Part shown: piece by piece, positions 1-8,696 of the stretch | Layout of the letters: each line of letters begins with the position of its first letter | Numbering within the stretch: the stretch's first letter is position 1 | Source of the DNA: an uncultured Collinsella sp. | GTDB lineage: Bacteria > Actinomycetota > Coriobacteriia > Coriobacteriales > Coriobacteriaceae | Assembly: GCA_900541855.1 (NCBI GenBank) | Contig: UQLD01000004.1 | Span: 50,173-114,172, forward strand | Direction: 5' to 3' | DNA length: 64,000 nt | Translations under genes and position numbers: made by a program | Notes under the pieces: generated by a model | Told to the model about the DNA's origin: nothing | What the model saw: the letters and a program-made list of their open reading frames with translations, nothing else | Databases searched by the model: none

Positions 1-1
1 C

Positions 2-1105
2 CCCACGGTCGGCTGCGTCAACGAGGTCGCACGTGCCATGTGCGAGCAGGCTCAGGATCTGGTCGAGGGTTCGCTGGAGGGCGTCTATTACTTTCCGCAT
101 CCGTTTGGCTGCTCGCAGACCGGCGCCGACCATGCCCAGACCCGTCGCCTGCTGGTAGCGCTCTCGCGTCACGCAAACGCTGCGGGCGTGCTGTTCCTGT
201 CGCTCGGCTGCGAGAACTGCACGCATCAGCAGGTGCTCGACGAGCTGGGCGAGTACGATCACGAGCGCGTTCGCTTCCTTACCTGCCAAGATGTTGCCGA
301 CGAGCAGGTCGAAGGCCACAAGATTCTGTCTGAGCTGGCCGACCTGGCCAAGCAGGCCAAGCGTGAGCCCATTCCGGCCTCCGAGCTGGTCATTGGCCTT
401 AAGTGCGGTGGCTCTGACGGTCTTTCGGGCATTACCGCCAACCCCACGATCGGTCGCGTGAGCGATATGCTCGTCGCCCGCGGTGGCACGTCGGTGCTCA
501 CCGAGGTCCCCGAGATGTTTGGCGCCGAGAGCATTCTGCTCGATCGCTGCGAGGACGAGCAGGTGTTTAACGCCGCCTCCGACATGCTCAACGGCTTTAA
601 GGATTACTTTATTAGCCATGGCGAGGTCGTCTACGAGAACCCGAGCCCCGGCAACAAGGATGGCGGCATCACCACACTCGAGGACAAGAGCTGCGGCTGC
701 GTGCAAAAGGGCGGATCTGCCCCCATCGTCGACGTGCTGCCGTACGCCGGTCAGGCTACCAAGCATGGTCTGAACATGTTGTGCGGTCCGGGCAACGACA
801 TGGTATCCACCACGGCCCTGACGGCTGCCGGCTGCCACGTGATCCTGTTCTCGACCGGCCGCGGCACGCCGTTTGGTGCGCCGGCGCCTACGCTCAAGGT
901 GTTCACCAACCAGCGCCTGTGCGACCACAAGGCCAACTGGATGGACTTTAACGCCGGTGTGGTGGCTACGGGCGAGCGTACGCTCGATGAGGCTGCCGGC
1001 GATCTGTATCAGCTGGTGCTGGACACGGCGAGCGGCAAGCTTACCAGCGCCGAGCGTCGCGGCTGTCACGAGATCAGCATCTGGAAGGACGGAGTCTGCC
1101 TGTAG
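2..1105 (+). CDS. uxaA: Altronate dehydratase, C-terminal part (cut by window edge)
   Basis: The open frame runs in from the left edge without a start, so only about 367 C-terminal residues are visible; the family is usually near 500. The reading has the UxaA large-domain motifs: HPFGCSQTGADH, a Cys-rich LGCENC segment, GLKCGGSDGLSGITANP and a CGPGND stretch near the C-terminus. Altronate dehydratase removes water from D-altronate to give 2-keto-3-deoxygluconate (KDG) in galacturonate catabolism. That matches the pectin genes downstream and the KDG kinase and KDPG aldolase at 27-29 kb. A paralogue acting on another sugar acid, such as galactarate, cannot be excluded without the N-terminal domain. 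A strong terminator follows. Confidence 0.88.
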   Translation, partial: PTVGCVNEVARAMCEQAQDLVEGSLEGVYYFPHPFGCSQTGADHAQTRRLLVALSRHANAAGVLFLSLGCENCTHQQVLDELGEYDHERVRFLTCQDVADEQVEGHKILSELADLAKQAKREPIPASELVIGLKCGGSDGLSGITANPTIGRVSDMLVARGGTSVLTEVPEMFGAESILLDRCEDEQVFNAASDMLNGFKDYFISHGEVVYENPSPGNKDGGITTLEDKSCGCVQKGGSAPIVDVLPYAGQATKHGLNMLCGPGNDMVSTTALTAAGCHVILFSTGRGTPFGAPAPTLKVFTNQRLCDHKANWMDFNAGVVATGERTLDEAAGDLYQLVLDTASGKLTSAERRGCHEISIWKDGVCL

Positions 1106-1154
1106 CGATGACACGTTGAGCGCGTGATTGAATAAGCTGCTGCAAAGACTGGGC

Positions 1155-1190
1155 GACCCCGCCGAGGACAATCTCGGCGGGGTCGTTTTT
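1155..1190 (+). terminator. Rho-independent terminator after uxaA
   Basis: A 12-bp GC-rich stem (1155-1166 with 1173-1184, six-base loop) is followed by a T-rich tail, 50 bases after the uxaA stop. Confidence 0.85.
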
Positions 1191-1263
1191 CGTTTCTCGT
1201 TGCGTTGTCGTGCACGGCTTTTTTGGGAAGGGTGCCCGGCACCTCCCTCATCTCCAGAGAACA

Positions 1264-1275
1264 ATGAACGTTCAC
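1264..1275. promoter_or_regulatory. Upstream copy of the GTGAACGTTCAC operator
   Basis: ATGAACGTTCAC matches 11 of 12 positions of the perfect palindrome seen at 1384, 16131 and 26167. It lies 120 bp upstream of the copy at 1384 and could act as an auxiliary site for the transporter promoter. The rest of the 409-bp gap 1106-1514 holds only the uxaA terminator and this promoter region. Confidence 0.6.
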
Positions 1276-1383
1276 CTAGTTGTTGCGTGGTGCTGAATCG
1301 ACTTGATAATCAAAAATGCAGGGATTTTTTCATTTTCAGGCCCGTTCAACGGCAAAAAACGACCGTTCAAGGATAATATACAA

Positions 1384-1435
1384 GTGAACGTTCACCTATC
1401 ATAAGCAATCGCGCATAATCTAGCTAAACGTTCAC
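1384..1435 (+). promoter_or_regulatory. Promoter with two flanking uronate operators
   Basis: Operator copies at 1384-1395 (perfect GTGAACGTTCAC) and 1424-1435 (CTAAACGTTCAC) lie 40 bp apart. Between them a plausible promoter reads TTCACC (1391-1396), a 17-bp spacer and CATAAT (1414-1419). One operator therefore covers the -35 region and the other sits just past the -10, which is a typical repressor layout. The bound protein is not known; the GntR (26343) and LacI (29524) regulators in this window are candidates. Confidence 0.65.
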
Positions 1436-1514
1436 CCTGAACGGCATGCAGACAGACGTCGGTATGGACTCCAATGTCTTGTTCCAAGACAATCGAGAAA
1501 AGAGAGGGAGCTCG

Positions 1515-3074
1515 ATGACTAACAAGATCGGTAAAAAGCGCAAGATCACATTCTGGACGCGCTTGGGCTTTGGTATGGGCGGCATGCTCAACTCCGGTGC
1601 CCTGACCTTTACGCACAGCTACATGGTGCTGTTCCTGTCCACGGAGTGCGGCCTGTCCGCAGGCGAGGCTGCGCTGATCAGCTCGTTCGCCATCTATCTC
1701 AACGCCATTCTGTGCCCGCTTATGGGCTTTGTGGCCGATAACTTCTACGCTACCAAGATCGGCCGTATCTTTGGCCGCCGCCGTTTCTGGATCTTGCTGG
1801 CAATCCCGATGATGGTCGCCGAGCCGCTCATCTTTGTGGCTACGCCGTTCGGTTTCCCGTACTACTTTGTGCTGTACCTGATCTACAACGTCGCGTATAC
1901 GTTCTGCACCGCCAACCTGTCGCCGCTTACCATCGAGATGACCGACGACTTCAAGGAGCGTACGTACCTCACCGGCTACAAGCACCTCTTTGGTAACGCC
2001 GCCGGCTTCCTGATGGCAGCACTCGTCGGCTTTGGCTTTGGCACCTTCGGCGAGACCAACCCGTTCAGCTACTTCATCATCGCTACGGTCAACGCTTCGG
2101 TCATGGCAATCTCGCTGCTGTGCGTGTACCTGTCCACGTGGGAGCACACCCCCGAGGAGGTGGCTCAGGAGAAGATCGAGAGCGTCGGCGAGGGTATCAA
2201 GAAGTTCTTCATTGACGTTGTCTCTACCTTCCGCAACAAGTCCTTCCGCAAGGTCCTGTATGCACAGGTCTCCACGAAGCTCGCTGCTGCCTGCTGGTCT
2301 GCCTGCCTGTCCTTCTTCATCGTCTACTGCCTGCAGATTCCTAAGTCCTATGAGTCCGTGATGGAGATGCCCGGCAAGGTCGTCGCTATCGTCTGCACCG
2401 CCATCTGGGTTGCCCTCATGGCCAAGAAGGGCTTCCACAAGTCTTGGTACCTGGCCAACGTCGGTTGCGCTGCGTGCATCATCGCCTACAACTACTTCGC
2501 CTTTGGTCAGATTAACGGCACCTCCACGGTCGCCATCGCTATGATCGCCTACCCCATCATCTTCGCTATCTGGAAGTTCTTCTACGTTGGCTTTCAGTAT
2601 CTGCCCGATGTTCTGCTCAACTACATCCCCGATGTCGATGAGCTCATCACCCTGCGTCGTCGCGAGGGCATCTACAGCTCCGCTCAGCAGCTCTGCCAGC
2701 AGATTGCTCAGGCTATCGCTGTAAACGCCTGGGCTATCGTCCTCGCTGCCTCCGGCTTCATTCAGACCGCCGGTAACAGCGACGCCGTGACCCAGCCCGC
2801 CACCGTGCCTCTGTACATCTGCGGCTACATGCTCATTGGCTGCGCCGGCTTCTTCCTGCTCGCGGCTGTCCTTGCCCGCGGCATCAAGATCGACAAGGAG
2901 CAGTGCGACATCCTCTGCGACGAGATCAAGCGCGTCAAGGAGGGCGGCAAGATGGCCGACGTCCAGCCCGAGGTCAAGGCTCTTTGCGAGGAGCTCTCCG
3001 GCTTCAAGTACGAGGACTGCTTCGCTCACAACAATGTTGGCTTCCAGGACGGCAGCGTAATTCCCGCCGAGTAG
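1515..3074 (+). CDS. GPH-family (glycoside-pentoside-hexuronide) cation symporter
   Basis: About 519 residues with some twelve hydrophobic segments, a Lys/Arg-rich N-terminus, and a GRIFGRRRFW cytoplasmic loop typical of GPH/MelB-like transporters of the major facilitator superfamily. The ATG at 1515 is preferred over the in-frame ATG at 1446 because a GAGAGGGAG ribosome site lies just ahead of it and the earlier start adds a non-conserved leader. It follows operators of the uronate regulon and precedes a polygalacturonase gene, so the inferred substrate is galacturonate or, more likely, short oligogalacturonides, since all the hydrolases nearby appear cytoplasmic. The substrate is an inference from context only. 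Confidence 0.85.
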   Translation: MTNKIGKKRKITFWTRLGFGMGGMLNSGALTFTHSYMVLFLSTECGLSAGEAALISSFAIYLNAILCPLMGFVADNFYATKIGRIFGRRRFWILLAIPMMVAEPLIFVATPFGFPYYFVLYLIYNVAYTFCTANLSPLTIEMTDDFKERTYLTGYKHLFGNAAGFLMAALVGFGFGTFGETNPFSYFIIATVNASVMAISLLCVYLSTWEHTPEEVAQEKIESVGEGIKKFFIDVVSTFRNKSFRKVLYAQVSTKLAAACWSACLSFFIVYCLQIPKSYESVMEMPGKVVAIVCTAIWVALMAKKGFHKSWYLANVGCAACIIAYNYFAFGQINGTSTVAIAMIAYPIIFAIWKFFYVGFQYLPDVLLNYIPDVDELITLRRREGIYSSAQQLCQQIAQAIAVNAWAIVLAASGFIQTAGNSDAVTQPATVPLYICGYMLIGCAGFFLLAAVLARGIKIDKEQCDILCDEIKRVKEGGKMADVQPEVKALCEELSGFKYEDCFAHNNVGFQDGSVIPAE

Positions 3075-3098
3075 GGCAGGCGCATCGTCCAAACCACA

Positions 3099-3142
3099 GG
3101 GCCGTGCCACCGGAGATCCACCGGCGGGTGCGGCCTTTTTTT
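3099..3142 (+). terminator. Terminator-like hairpin between transporter and GH28 gene
   Basis: GGCCG-type stem with G-U pairs closing into GCGGCC, followed by seven T. It may be partial, letting some transcription into the GH28 gene 50 bp downstream, which has no obvious operator of its own. Confidence 0.65.
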
Positions 3143-3188
3143 AAAAACGAGTAGTATGAACTTCTGATTACATTTGAGGGAGAGACCC

Positions 3189-4784
3189 ATGGAGACGAAC
3201 GTTATCTGGCGCAACGCCCGCGCGGCCGTTATTGAGCTCGACGACGGTGGCTACTTTACCTGTGCCGATACGTGGGAGATCTTTGTCAACGATGAGCCCG
3301 TCGGTACCACGAATACGGTCGAGACCTATGTTGACGGCCTGGTTCCCGGCAAGCGCAACCTGATCCGCTTTGTCTGCGGCGAGCGCGAGCTGAGCGTGGG
3401 CGTCACCACGCCCGCGGAGCCCTTTACCATCAACGTTCGCGACTGCGGCGCCAAAAACGATGCCGAGCACGATGACACCACCAATATCCAGGCTGCCATC
3501 ATGGCTTGTCCCAAGGGCGGGCGCGTGCTGATTCCCGCTGGCAACTACCGCATCAAGTCCCTCTTCCTTAAGAGCAATATCAACATCGAGCTCGCCGAGG
3601 GCGCGGTGCTGCTGGCCCGTCACGACCGCGCGGCGCTTGCCTACATTCCGGGCACGGTCACGGGTGACAAGGGCACCGGGTATGCCGGCACCGATATGCT
3701 GCCCCTGGGCCGCTGGGAGGGCGAGAGCTTTTCGACCTATTGCTCGACCTTTACGGGTCTGAGCGTGCACGACGTGTGCATCTATGGCCGCGGCGCCATC
3801 GACGGCCAGACCGATTTTGCCGAGGATAACTGGTGGAACAAGGACTTTAAGAATATCTTCCGCCCCGAGGAGGGCCGCGAGATCGCCCGCCCGCGCATGA
3901 TCTTCCTGTCCGAGTGCCAAAACGTGAGCCTTGCCGGCTTTACCGTCCGCAACAGCCCAGCATGGAACATCCATCCCGTTCTGTGCGAACACGTCGATGC
4001 CCTGTGCCTGTCCATCGAGGGTCCCAAGAACTCCCACAACACCGACGGCTTCGATCCCGAGAGCTGTGGCTTTGTTCGCATCCTGGGTTGCCAGTTCTCG
4101 GTGGGCGACGACTGCATCGCCATCAAGAGCGGCAAACTGGGCATTGAGCCCGAGCTTCGTCCCGCCACGCATGACGTGTTGATCGCTCACTGCTACATGC
4201 ACGACGGTCATGGCGCCGTGGTGTTGGGGTCCGAGGCTGCCGGCGGCATCAAGGACCTCACCGTGAGCAAGTGCCTCTTTGAGCGCACCGACCGCGGCCT
4301 GCGCGTTAAGACTCGTCGCGGTCGCGGCAAGGACGCCGTCAACGAGGGCATCACCTTTGAGCACATTCGCATGGACGAGGTGCTCACGCCTTTCGTGGTC
4401 AATTCGTTCTACTTCTGCGATAAGGACGGCAAGACCGACTATGTCCAGAGCCGCGACGCGGTGCCCGTCGACGACCGTACGCCCGGCTTTGGCGCCACGA
4501 CGTTCCGCGACATCGAGGCCACCAACTGCCACGCGGCCGCGGCCTATATTACGGGACTGCCCGAGAGCAAGGTGACGCGCCTGACGTTCCAGGATGTCCA
4601 TGTGACCTTTGCCGCCGATGCCGAGCCCTTTGTGCCAGCCATGGCCTGTGGCGTGGAGCCGATGGTGCGCCAGGGCATCATCGCGCAGAACGTGAAAGTC
4701 CTCGACCTGCAAAATGTGGTGATCGAGGGTCAGGATGGCGATGAGCTGCAGCTCGAGAACGTCGATAAGATTGTCCGTTCCTAG
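3189..4784 (+). CDS. GH28 polygalacturonase, apparently cytoplasmic
   Basis: About 531 residues. A short beta-rich N-terminal domain (roughly residues 1-80) precedes the right-handed beta-helix of glycoside hydrolase family 28. All signature catalytic elements are present: NTD at 284-286, the GDD aspartates at 307-308, GHG with His341, and R-V-K at 372-374. The ATG at 3189 has a GAGGGAGA ribosome site. No signal peptide is seen, so the enzyme should act on imported oligogalacturonides, releasing galacturonate (exo action is inferred, not proved). It is the first of a run of pectin-backbone genes; the next gene begins 95 bp later on the same strand. Confidence 0.9.
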   Translation: METNVIWRNARAAVIELDDGGYFTCADTWEIFVNDEPVGTTNTVETYVDGLVPGKRNLIRFVCGERELSVGVTTPAEPFTINVRDCGAKNDAEHDDTTNIQAAIMACPKGGRVLIPAGNYRIKSLFLKSNINIELAEGAVLLARHDRAALAYIPGTVTGDKGTGYAGTDMLPLGRWEGESFSTYCSTFTGLSVHDVCIYGRGAIDGQTDFAEDNWWNKDFKNIFRPEEGREIARPRMIFLSECQNVSLAGFTVRNSPAWNIHPVLCEHVDALCLSIEGPKNSHNTDGFDPESCGFVRILGCQFSVGDDCIAIKSGKLGIEPELRPATHDVLIAHCYMHDGHGAVVLGSEAAGGIKDLTVSKCLFERTDRGLRVKTRRGRGKDAVNEGITFEHIRMDEVLTPFVVNSFYFCDKDGKTDYVQSRDAVPVDDRTPGFGATTFRDIEATNCHAAAAYITGLPESKVTRLTFQDVHVTFAADAEPFVPAMACGVEPMVRQGIIAQNVKVLDLQNVVIEGQDGDELQLENVDKIVRS

Positions 4785-4879
4785 CTGGAATTGATGACCG
4801 GGGCCGCATTGCCGAAAAAATCGGCTATGCGGCCCTTGTGCCATGCGGCCGCGCTACGCATCATAACGAGAAGGTATAC

Positions 4880-5689
4880 ATGCTCAATAAAACGATTTGT
4901 GTCGGGGTCGATGGCTCGGATGCCGCGATCTCGTCCTATATTTTTGCTCCCACCGAGGATGCTTATGCCCTGGAACCCCGACCTGCAGTTTTGATTGTGC
5001 CGGGTGGGGGCTACGATCATATTTCGCCTCGCGAGGGCGAGCCGGTGGCGCTACGCTTACTTGCGATGGGGTATCAGGCTTTTGTTCTGGACTACTCGGT
5101 TGCGCCCGCCACCTATCCGCTTGCATTGCAAGAACTTGCGCGGGCGGTCGATACCGTGCGAAGTCATGCGACGGAGTTGTGCGTCGATCCCAATCGAATT
5201 ACGGTCATGGGTTTTTCGGCGGGTGGACACCTGGTTGGCTTGCTCGGGGCGCTTTGGGACAAACCTTGGCTTGCAGAGTCGATCGCGACATCGCCTGAGT
5301 CGATTCGGCCTGACGCACTTTGCTTGTGCTATCCGGTCGTAAGCTCGGGGACCTATGCTCATCGTGGTTCGTTTGAACACCTAACGGGTGCCGATGACGC
5401 TTTGGCTCAAAAGTTGTCAATCGAGAATATGGTGGGCGAGGGCTTCCCTCGTACGTTCTTGTGGCATACCGCCGATGATGCATCGGTGTCAGTTCAAAAT
5501 AGCCTCCTTCTTGCGCAGGCTCTTGCCGACCACGGGATTGGCTTTAGCCTACATGTCTTTCCGCATGGAAAGCATGGGGCATCGCTCGCTTCGGCCTTAA
5601 CGGCATTTAAGGGCTGCGCCGAGCATATTCAGCCACAGGTTCAGGGCTGGCCTGAGCAGTTCGCTGCCTGGGAGCGTGATGGACGATGA
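4880..5689 (+). CDS. Alpha/beta-hydrolase acetylesterase (Axe/BD-FAE-like)
   Basis: About 269 residues with an alpha/beta-hydrolase fold: oxyanion-hole PGGGY near residue 37, nucleophile GFSAGG with Ser113, acid Asp199 or Asp200, and His229 or His232 in HGKHG. The ATG at 4880 with upstream GAGAAGG is chosen over 4838. There is no signal peptide. Such enzymes remove acetyl groups from plant polysaccharide fragments; acetylated galacturonate is the likely substrate here. The stop overlaps the start of the next gene (ATGA), so the two are probably translationally coupled. Base composition is noticeably more T-rich than in flanking genes. Confidence 0.82.
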   Translation: MLNKTICVGVDGSDAAISSYIFAPTEDAYALEPRPAVLIVPGGGYDHISPREGEPVALRLLAMGYQAFVLDYSVAPATYPLALQELARAVDTVRSHATELCVDPNRITVMGFSAGGHLVGLLGALWDKPWLAESIATSPESIRPDALCLCYPVVSSGTYAHRGSFEHLTGADDALAQKLSIENMVGEGFPRTFLWHTADDASVSVQNSLLLAQALADHGIGFSLHVFPHGKHGASLASALTAFKGCAEHIQPQVQGWPEQFAAWERDGR

Positions 5690-7851
5690 GCGAAAGCATC
5701 TATACACTGCGCGTTTCGAGGGCTGCGGCAGGAGCATATCCAACGATTTCCGATGCCTTGGCGGCAGCCGATCAACTCTATCTGGATGCCGAGCAACCGG
5801 TGACAATCCATATCGAGCCGGGTGAGTACCGCGAACGGGTCGAGATTCATCGACCGTATGTGACGCTGGTGGGCGAGACGGCTGACAGCGTGCGTATCGT
5901 GGGCAGTCTGGGCGCCAAGATGCCCTCGGGGGACGGATCGGGCATTGACGGAAAGCTCGGCACCTTTAGGACCTATACCGTTTTGGTCGATGCCGACGAC
6001 GTGCGGCTCGAGAACCTCACAATCGTCAACGATGCCGGCGACGGTCGCGAGGTGGGGCAGGCGATTGCCCTGTACGCCGACGGCGACCGTTTGGTGGTCG
6101 ACGCCTGTTGCATTACGGGGCGCCAGGACACGCTGTTTTTGGGCCCGTTGCCCCCGCGCGAAGTCAAACCGGGCGGATTCATTGGGCCCAAGCAGTTTGC
6201 GCCGCGTCGGGTGGGCCGTCAGTATTTTCGACGCTGCCGGATTGAGGGCGACGTCGACTTTATCTTTGGCGGCGCGTGTGCCTATTTTGAGGGGTGCGAG
6301 ATCCGCTCGCTCAACCGCAATATGGACGTGAACGGTTACGTGACGGCGGCATCGACGCCCGAGGGAGAGCCATATGGCTTCGTGTTCCACGGCTGCTCGT
6401 TTACAGCCGCGCAAGACGTGGCACCGGATTCGGTCTATTTGGGTCGTCCTTGGCGTGAGTGGGCCCAGACCGTGCTGATCGATTGCTGGCTGGGACAGCA
6501 TATCAAGCGCGAAGGTTGGTGGGATTGGGCTAAGCCGGCGGCGCACGAGAGGGCGCACTACGCTGGTGCAAGCCTACATGGCCCGGCGAGTGATGCCGAA
6601 AACTGGGTGCCATGGGCGCACGAGCTCGATGCGACAGCCACTACCCGATACGCCCGCGAACAGGTGCTTTCCGGTGCGGACGGCTGGGACCCCGAAGGTG
6701 GCCCGGGCGACGCTGCGGAGACCGACAGTCTTTCCGATAACGGTCGCACGGTGCATATCGACACCTATTACGAAGACGAACTGGCGTTTCGTGAGCGCCT
6801 TAAGCGTGAGGGCCGCTCCGCCGCATTTAAGGGCACGACGCCCGAAGACTTTGAGGCATGGCAGATTGCGACGAGGGTTCGGCTGTTTGACCTGTTGGGC
6901 CTATCGATTATGGATCGCGTGTCGATTGAGGCGCGCGAGCTCGATCGGGTGCAGATTGCCGGCGGTATCGTGCGCACCCATGCGATGCTGCAGGTGGAGC
7001 GCGACGTTTGGATGCCGTTCTACCTGCTCGAGCCGCAGTCGCCTAAGCTCGATGCGCGCGGCCGCAAGTGTTGCTATGTCTGCCCGCATGGCCATCAGGG
7101 AGCAGGCGCCGCAAGTGTTGCGGGCGTGACGGGCGTGCCGGCGGTCGATGATGCTGTGCGTAAGTTCAATTACGACTACGGTCTACGTTTGGCGCGTATG
7201 GGTTACGTGACCGTCTGCCCCGACGCACGCGGTTGGGGATACCGTCGTGACTGGAAGGGTCAGGGCGATGACGAGAACAGCTTTCTGCGCGGCACGTGCC
7301 TAAACCAGGCGCGCATGGCCGAGCCGCTGGGACTTACCGTTGCGGGCCTCAACGCCTGGGATAACATGCGTCTGATCGATTACCTAGAGGCGCGCGGCGA
7401 CATTGCCATGGACGACCTGGGCTGTTTTGGCTTTTCGGGCGGCGGATACATGACGCTGTATCTGGCGGCGCTCGACCCACGTGTATGCAAGGCGTTTGTC
7501 TCGGGCTACCTGTACGGTGTCGATGATTCGCTGCTGCATCTCAACGGCAATTGCAGCTGCAACTACACACCCGGACTTTGGCGCTTGCTCGACATGGGCG
7601 ATATTGCCTCGCTTATTGCGCCGCGCCCGTTGTTAGTGCAGAGCTGCGAAGAAGATCATCTGAACGGTTCGCGCGGGCTGAAAAATGTCGATGAACAGCT
7701 CAAGATCGTGCGCGATGCCTACAAGTTGCTGGGCCGCAGAGATGCTCTGAGGCACGAGGTGTGTCCGGGTGGACACCATCTGGGAGTGACACATCTTGTC
7801 GAGGATATCGAATGGCTCGATTCGCACGTTGCGAAATGCGACCGTGCTTAG
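5686..7851 (+). CDS. Two-domain pectin esterase: CE8 methylesterase fused to an alpha/beta-hydrolase
   Basis: 721 residues. Residues 1 to about 310 are a pectin methylesterase of carbohydrate esterase family 8: Gln-Asp of GRQDTL at 147-148, DVDFIFGG with Asp191, and LGRPW with Arg254 and Trp256. A linker leads to residues 360-720, a large alpha/beta-hydrolase with GFSGGG (Ser584), an acid in EEDH (Asp657) and GGHH (His697/698), so both catalytic sets look intact. The second domain resembles acetylxylan-esterase-like or CE19-like hydrolases; its substrate is unknown. No signal peptide is visible. Together with the two neighbouring esterases it would strip methyl and acetyl groups from imported pectin oligomers before hydrolysis. 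A fusion of this kind is unusual. Confidence 0.88.
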   Translation: MSESIYTLRVSRAAAGAYPTISDALAAADQLYLDAEQPVTIHIEPGEYRERVEIHRPYVTLVGETADSVRIVGSLGAKMPSGDGSGIDGKLGTFRTYTVLVDADDVRLENLTIVNDAGDGREVGQAIALYADGDRLVVDACCITGRQDTLFLGPLPPREVKPGGFIGPKQFAPRRVGRQYFRRCRIEGDVDFIFGGACAYFEGCEIRSLNRNMDVNGYVTAASTPEGEPYGFVFHGCSFTAAQDVAPDSVYLGRPWREWAQTVLIDCWLGQHIKREGWWDWAKPAAHERAHYAGASLHGPASDAENWVPWAHELDATATTRYAREQVLSGADGWDPEGGPGDAAETDSLSDNGRTVHIDTYYEDELAFRERLKREGRSAAFKGTTPEDFEAWQIATRVRLFDLLGLSIMDRVSIEARELDRVQIAGGIVRTHAMLQVERDVWMPFYLLEPQSPKLDARGRKCCYVCPHGHQGAGAASVAGVTGVPAVDDAVRKFNYDYGLRLARMGYVTVCPDARGWGYRRDWKGQGDDENSFLRGTCLNQARMAEPLGLTVAGLNAWDNMRLIDYLEARGDIAMDDLGCFGFSGGGYMTLYLAALDPRVCKAFVSGYLYGVDDSLLHLNGNCSCNYTPGLWRLLDMGDIASLIAPRPLLVQSCEEDHLNGSRGLKNVDEQLKIVRDAYKLLGRRDALRHEVCPGGHHLGVTHLVEDIEWLDSHVAKCDRA

Positions 7852-7920
7852 CCCCTCGGCATGTTGCAAATAAACGGTACGTACCTGTATGGCCGCCAAT
7901 GGGCGGATGAGGAGAAGATT

Positions 7921-8589
7921 ATGGAAACGAAGAACTTGAGTGAATCGACCATTTGCTGCTTTGGCGATTCGACCACATGGGGGGATAACGGATGCGGCGC
8001 AGGCGGCAACGACATCTCTTGGACTTCGCATCTGGGCGCGTTGCTGGGAGGTGCAGTCGTCGAGAACTTTGGCATCAAGGGTTCGCGTATCGCCATCAAG
8101 GCCGACCGTACCGATTCATTTGTCGAGCGCTTGGACGGCATCGACGATGCGGCCGATGTCTATGTTGTCTTTGGCGGCGTTAACGACTTTAGCCGCAACG
8201 TGCCGCTTGGCGAGTTGGGCAGCACCGATGTGCATGAGTTCTATGGTGCGGTCGACTATCTGATCCGAACCATCACGGCGCGCTCACCTCAGGCAAAGCT
8301 CGTGTTTATGACGCCATGCAAGACGAGTGGTAAGCACGAGAAGGATATCCCGGCAAGCGATGAGGCGAACCATTTGGGTCTGACGCAAGACGCCTACGTG
8401 CGAGCGATGCTGGAGGTCTGTGACCGTTACTCCGTTCCGGTGATTGACCTGTATGCGCAAAGCGGCATCAGCCCGTTTTTGCCGGAGCACCGCGAACTCT
8501 ATATGCCGGACGGTCTGCATTACAGCCCGGCTGGCTATGAGCGCCTGGCGCATCGCATCGCCGCGGGCTTAGCCACCGTTTGCCGTTAA
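7921..8589 (+). CDS. SGNH/GDSL esterase, likely pectin deacetylase
   Basis: About 222 residues with the four SGNH blocks: FGDST with Ser17 near the N-terminus, a Gly block, GGVND near residue 87, and DGLHY with Asp197 and His200. The ATG at 7921 has GAGGAGA upstream and is preferred over 7861. There is no signal peptide. In this setting a rhamnogalacturonan or galacturonan acetylesterase role is likely, but the family also includes lysophospholipases and other esterases. It ends the first gene block; a long palindrome carrying a regulon operator follows. Confidence 0.82.
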   Translation: METKNLSESTICCFGDSTTWGDNGCGAGGNDISWTSHLGALLGGAVVENFGIKGSRIAIKADRTDSFVERLDGIDDAADVYVVFGGVNDFSRNVPLGELGSTDVHEFYGAVDYLIRTITARSPQAKLVFMTPCKTSGKHEKDIPASDEANHLGLTQDAYVRAMLEVCDRYSVPVIDLYAQSGISPFLPEHRELYMPDGLHYSPAGYERLAHRIAAGLATVCR

Positions 8590-8604
8590 AAGTCTGCCGT
8601 TCGC

Positions 8605-8669
8605 GGGGAATATAGGGTTAACGTTCACCCTATATTCCCCGTTCGCGTTACACTAGGGTTAACGTTCAC
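8605..8669 (+). promoter_or_regulatory. 36-bp palindrome and tandem uronate operators ahead of GH105 gene
   Basis: Positions 8605-8640 form a near-perfect palindrome with 14-bp arms (GGGGAATATAGGGT and its complement) built around the operator GTTAACGTTCAC at 8617-8628. A second identical operator lies at 8658-8669, 41 bp further, just after a TACACT -10-like hexamer. The 40/41-bp spacing repeats that of the transporter promoter (1384/1424). The palindrome may also serve as the end of the upstream transcript, although no T-run follows. Confidence 0.68.
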
Positions 8670-8696
8670 CTATCATTAACGTCAGAGGGGACAGCA

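Noticed and set aside
1208..1255. GGTGCCCGGCACC word as another GGGGACAGGCAC repeat
   Set aside because: Only the short core matches and the characteristic CCACCACAAA arms are missing.
1392..3110. Long open frames antisense to the transporter, GH28, dienoyl-reductase, GS, htrA and ABC genes
   Set aside because: They mirror GC-rich codon use of the real genes, lack ribosome sites and show no recognisable domains.
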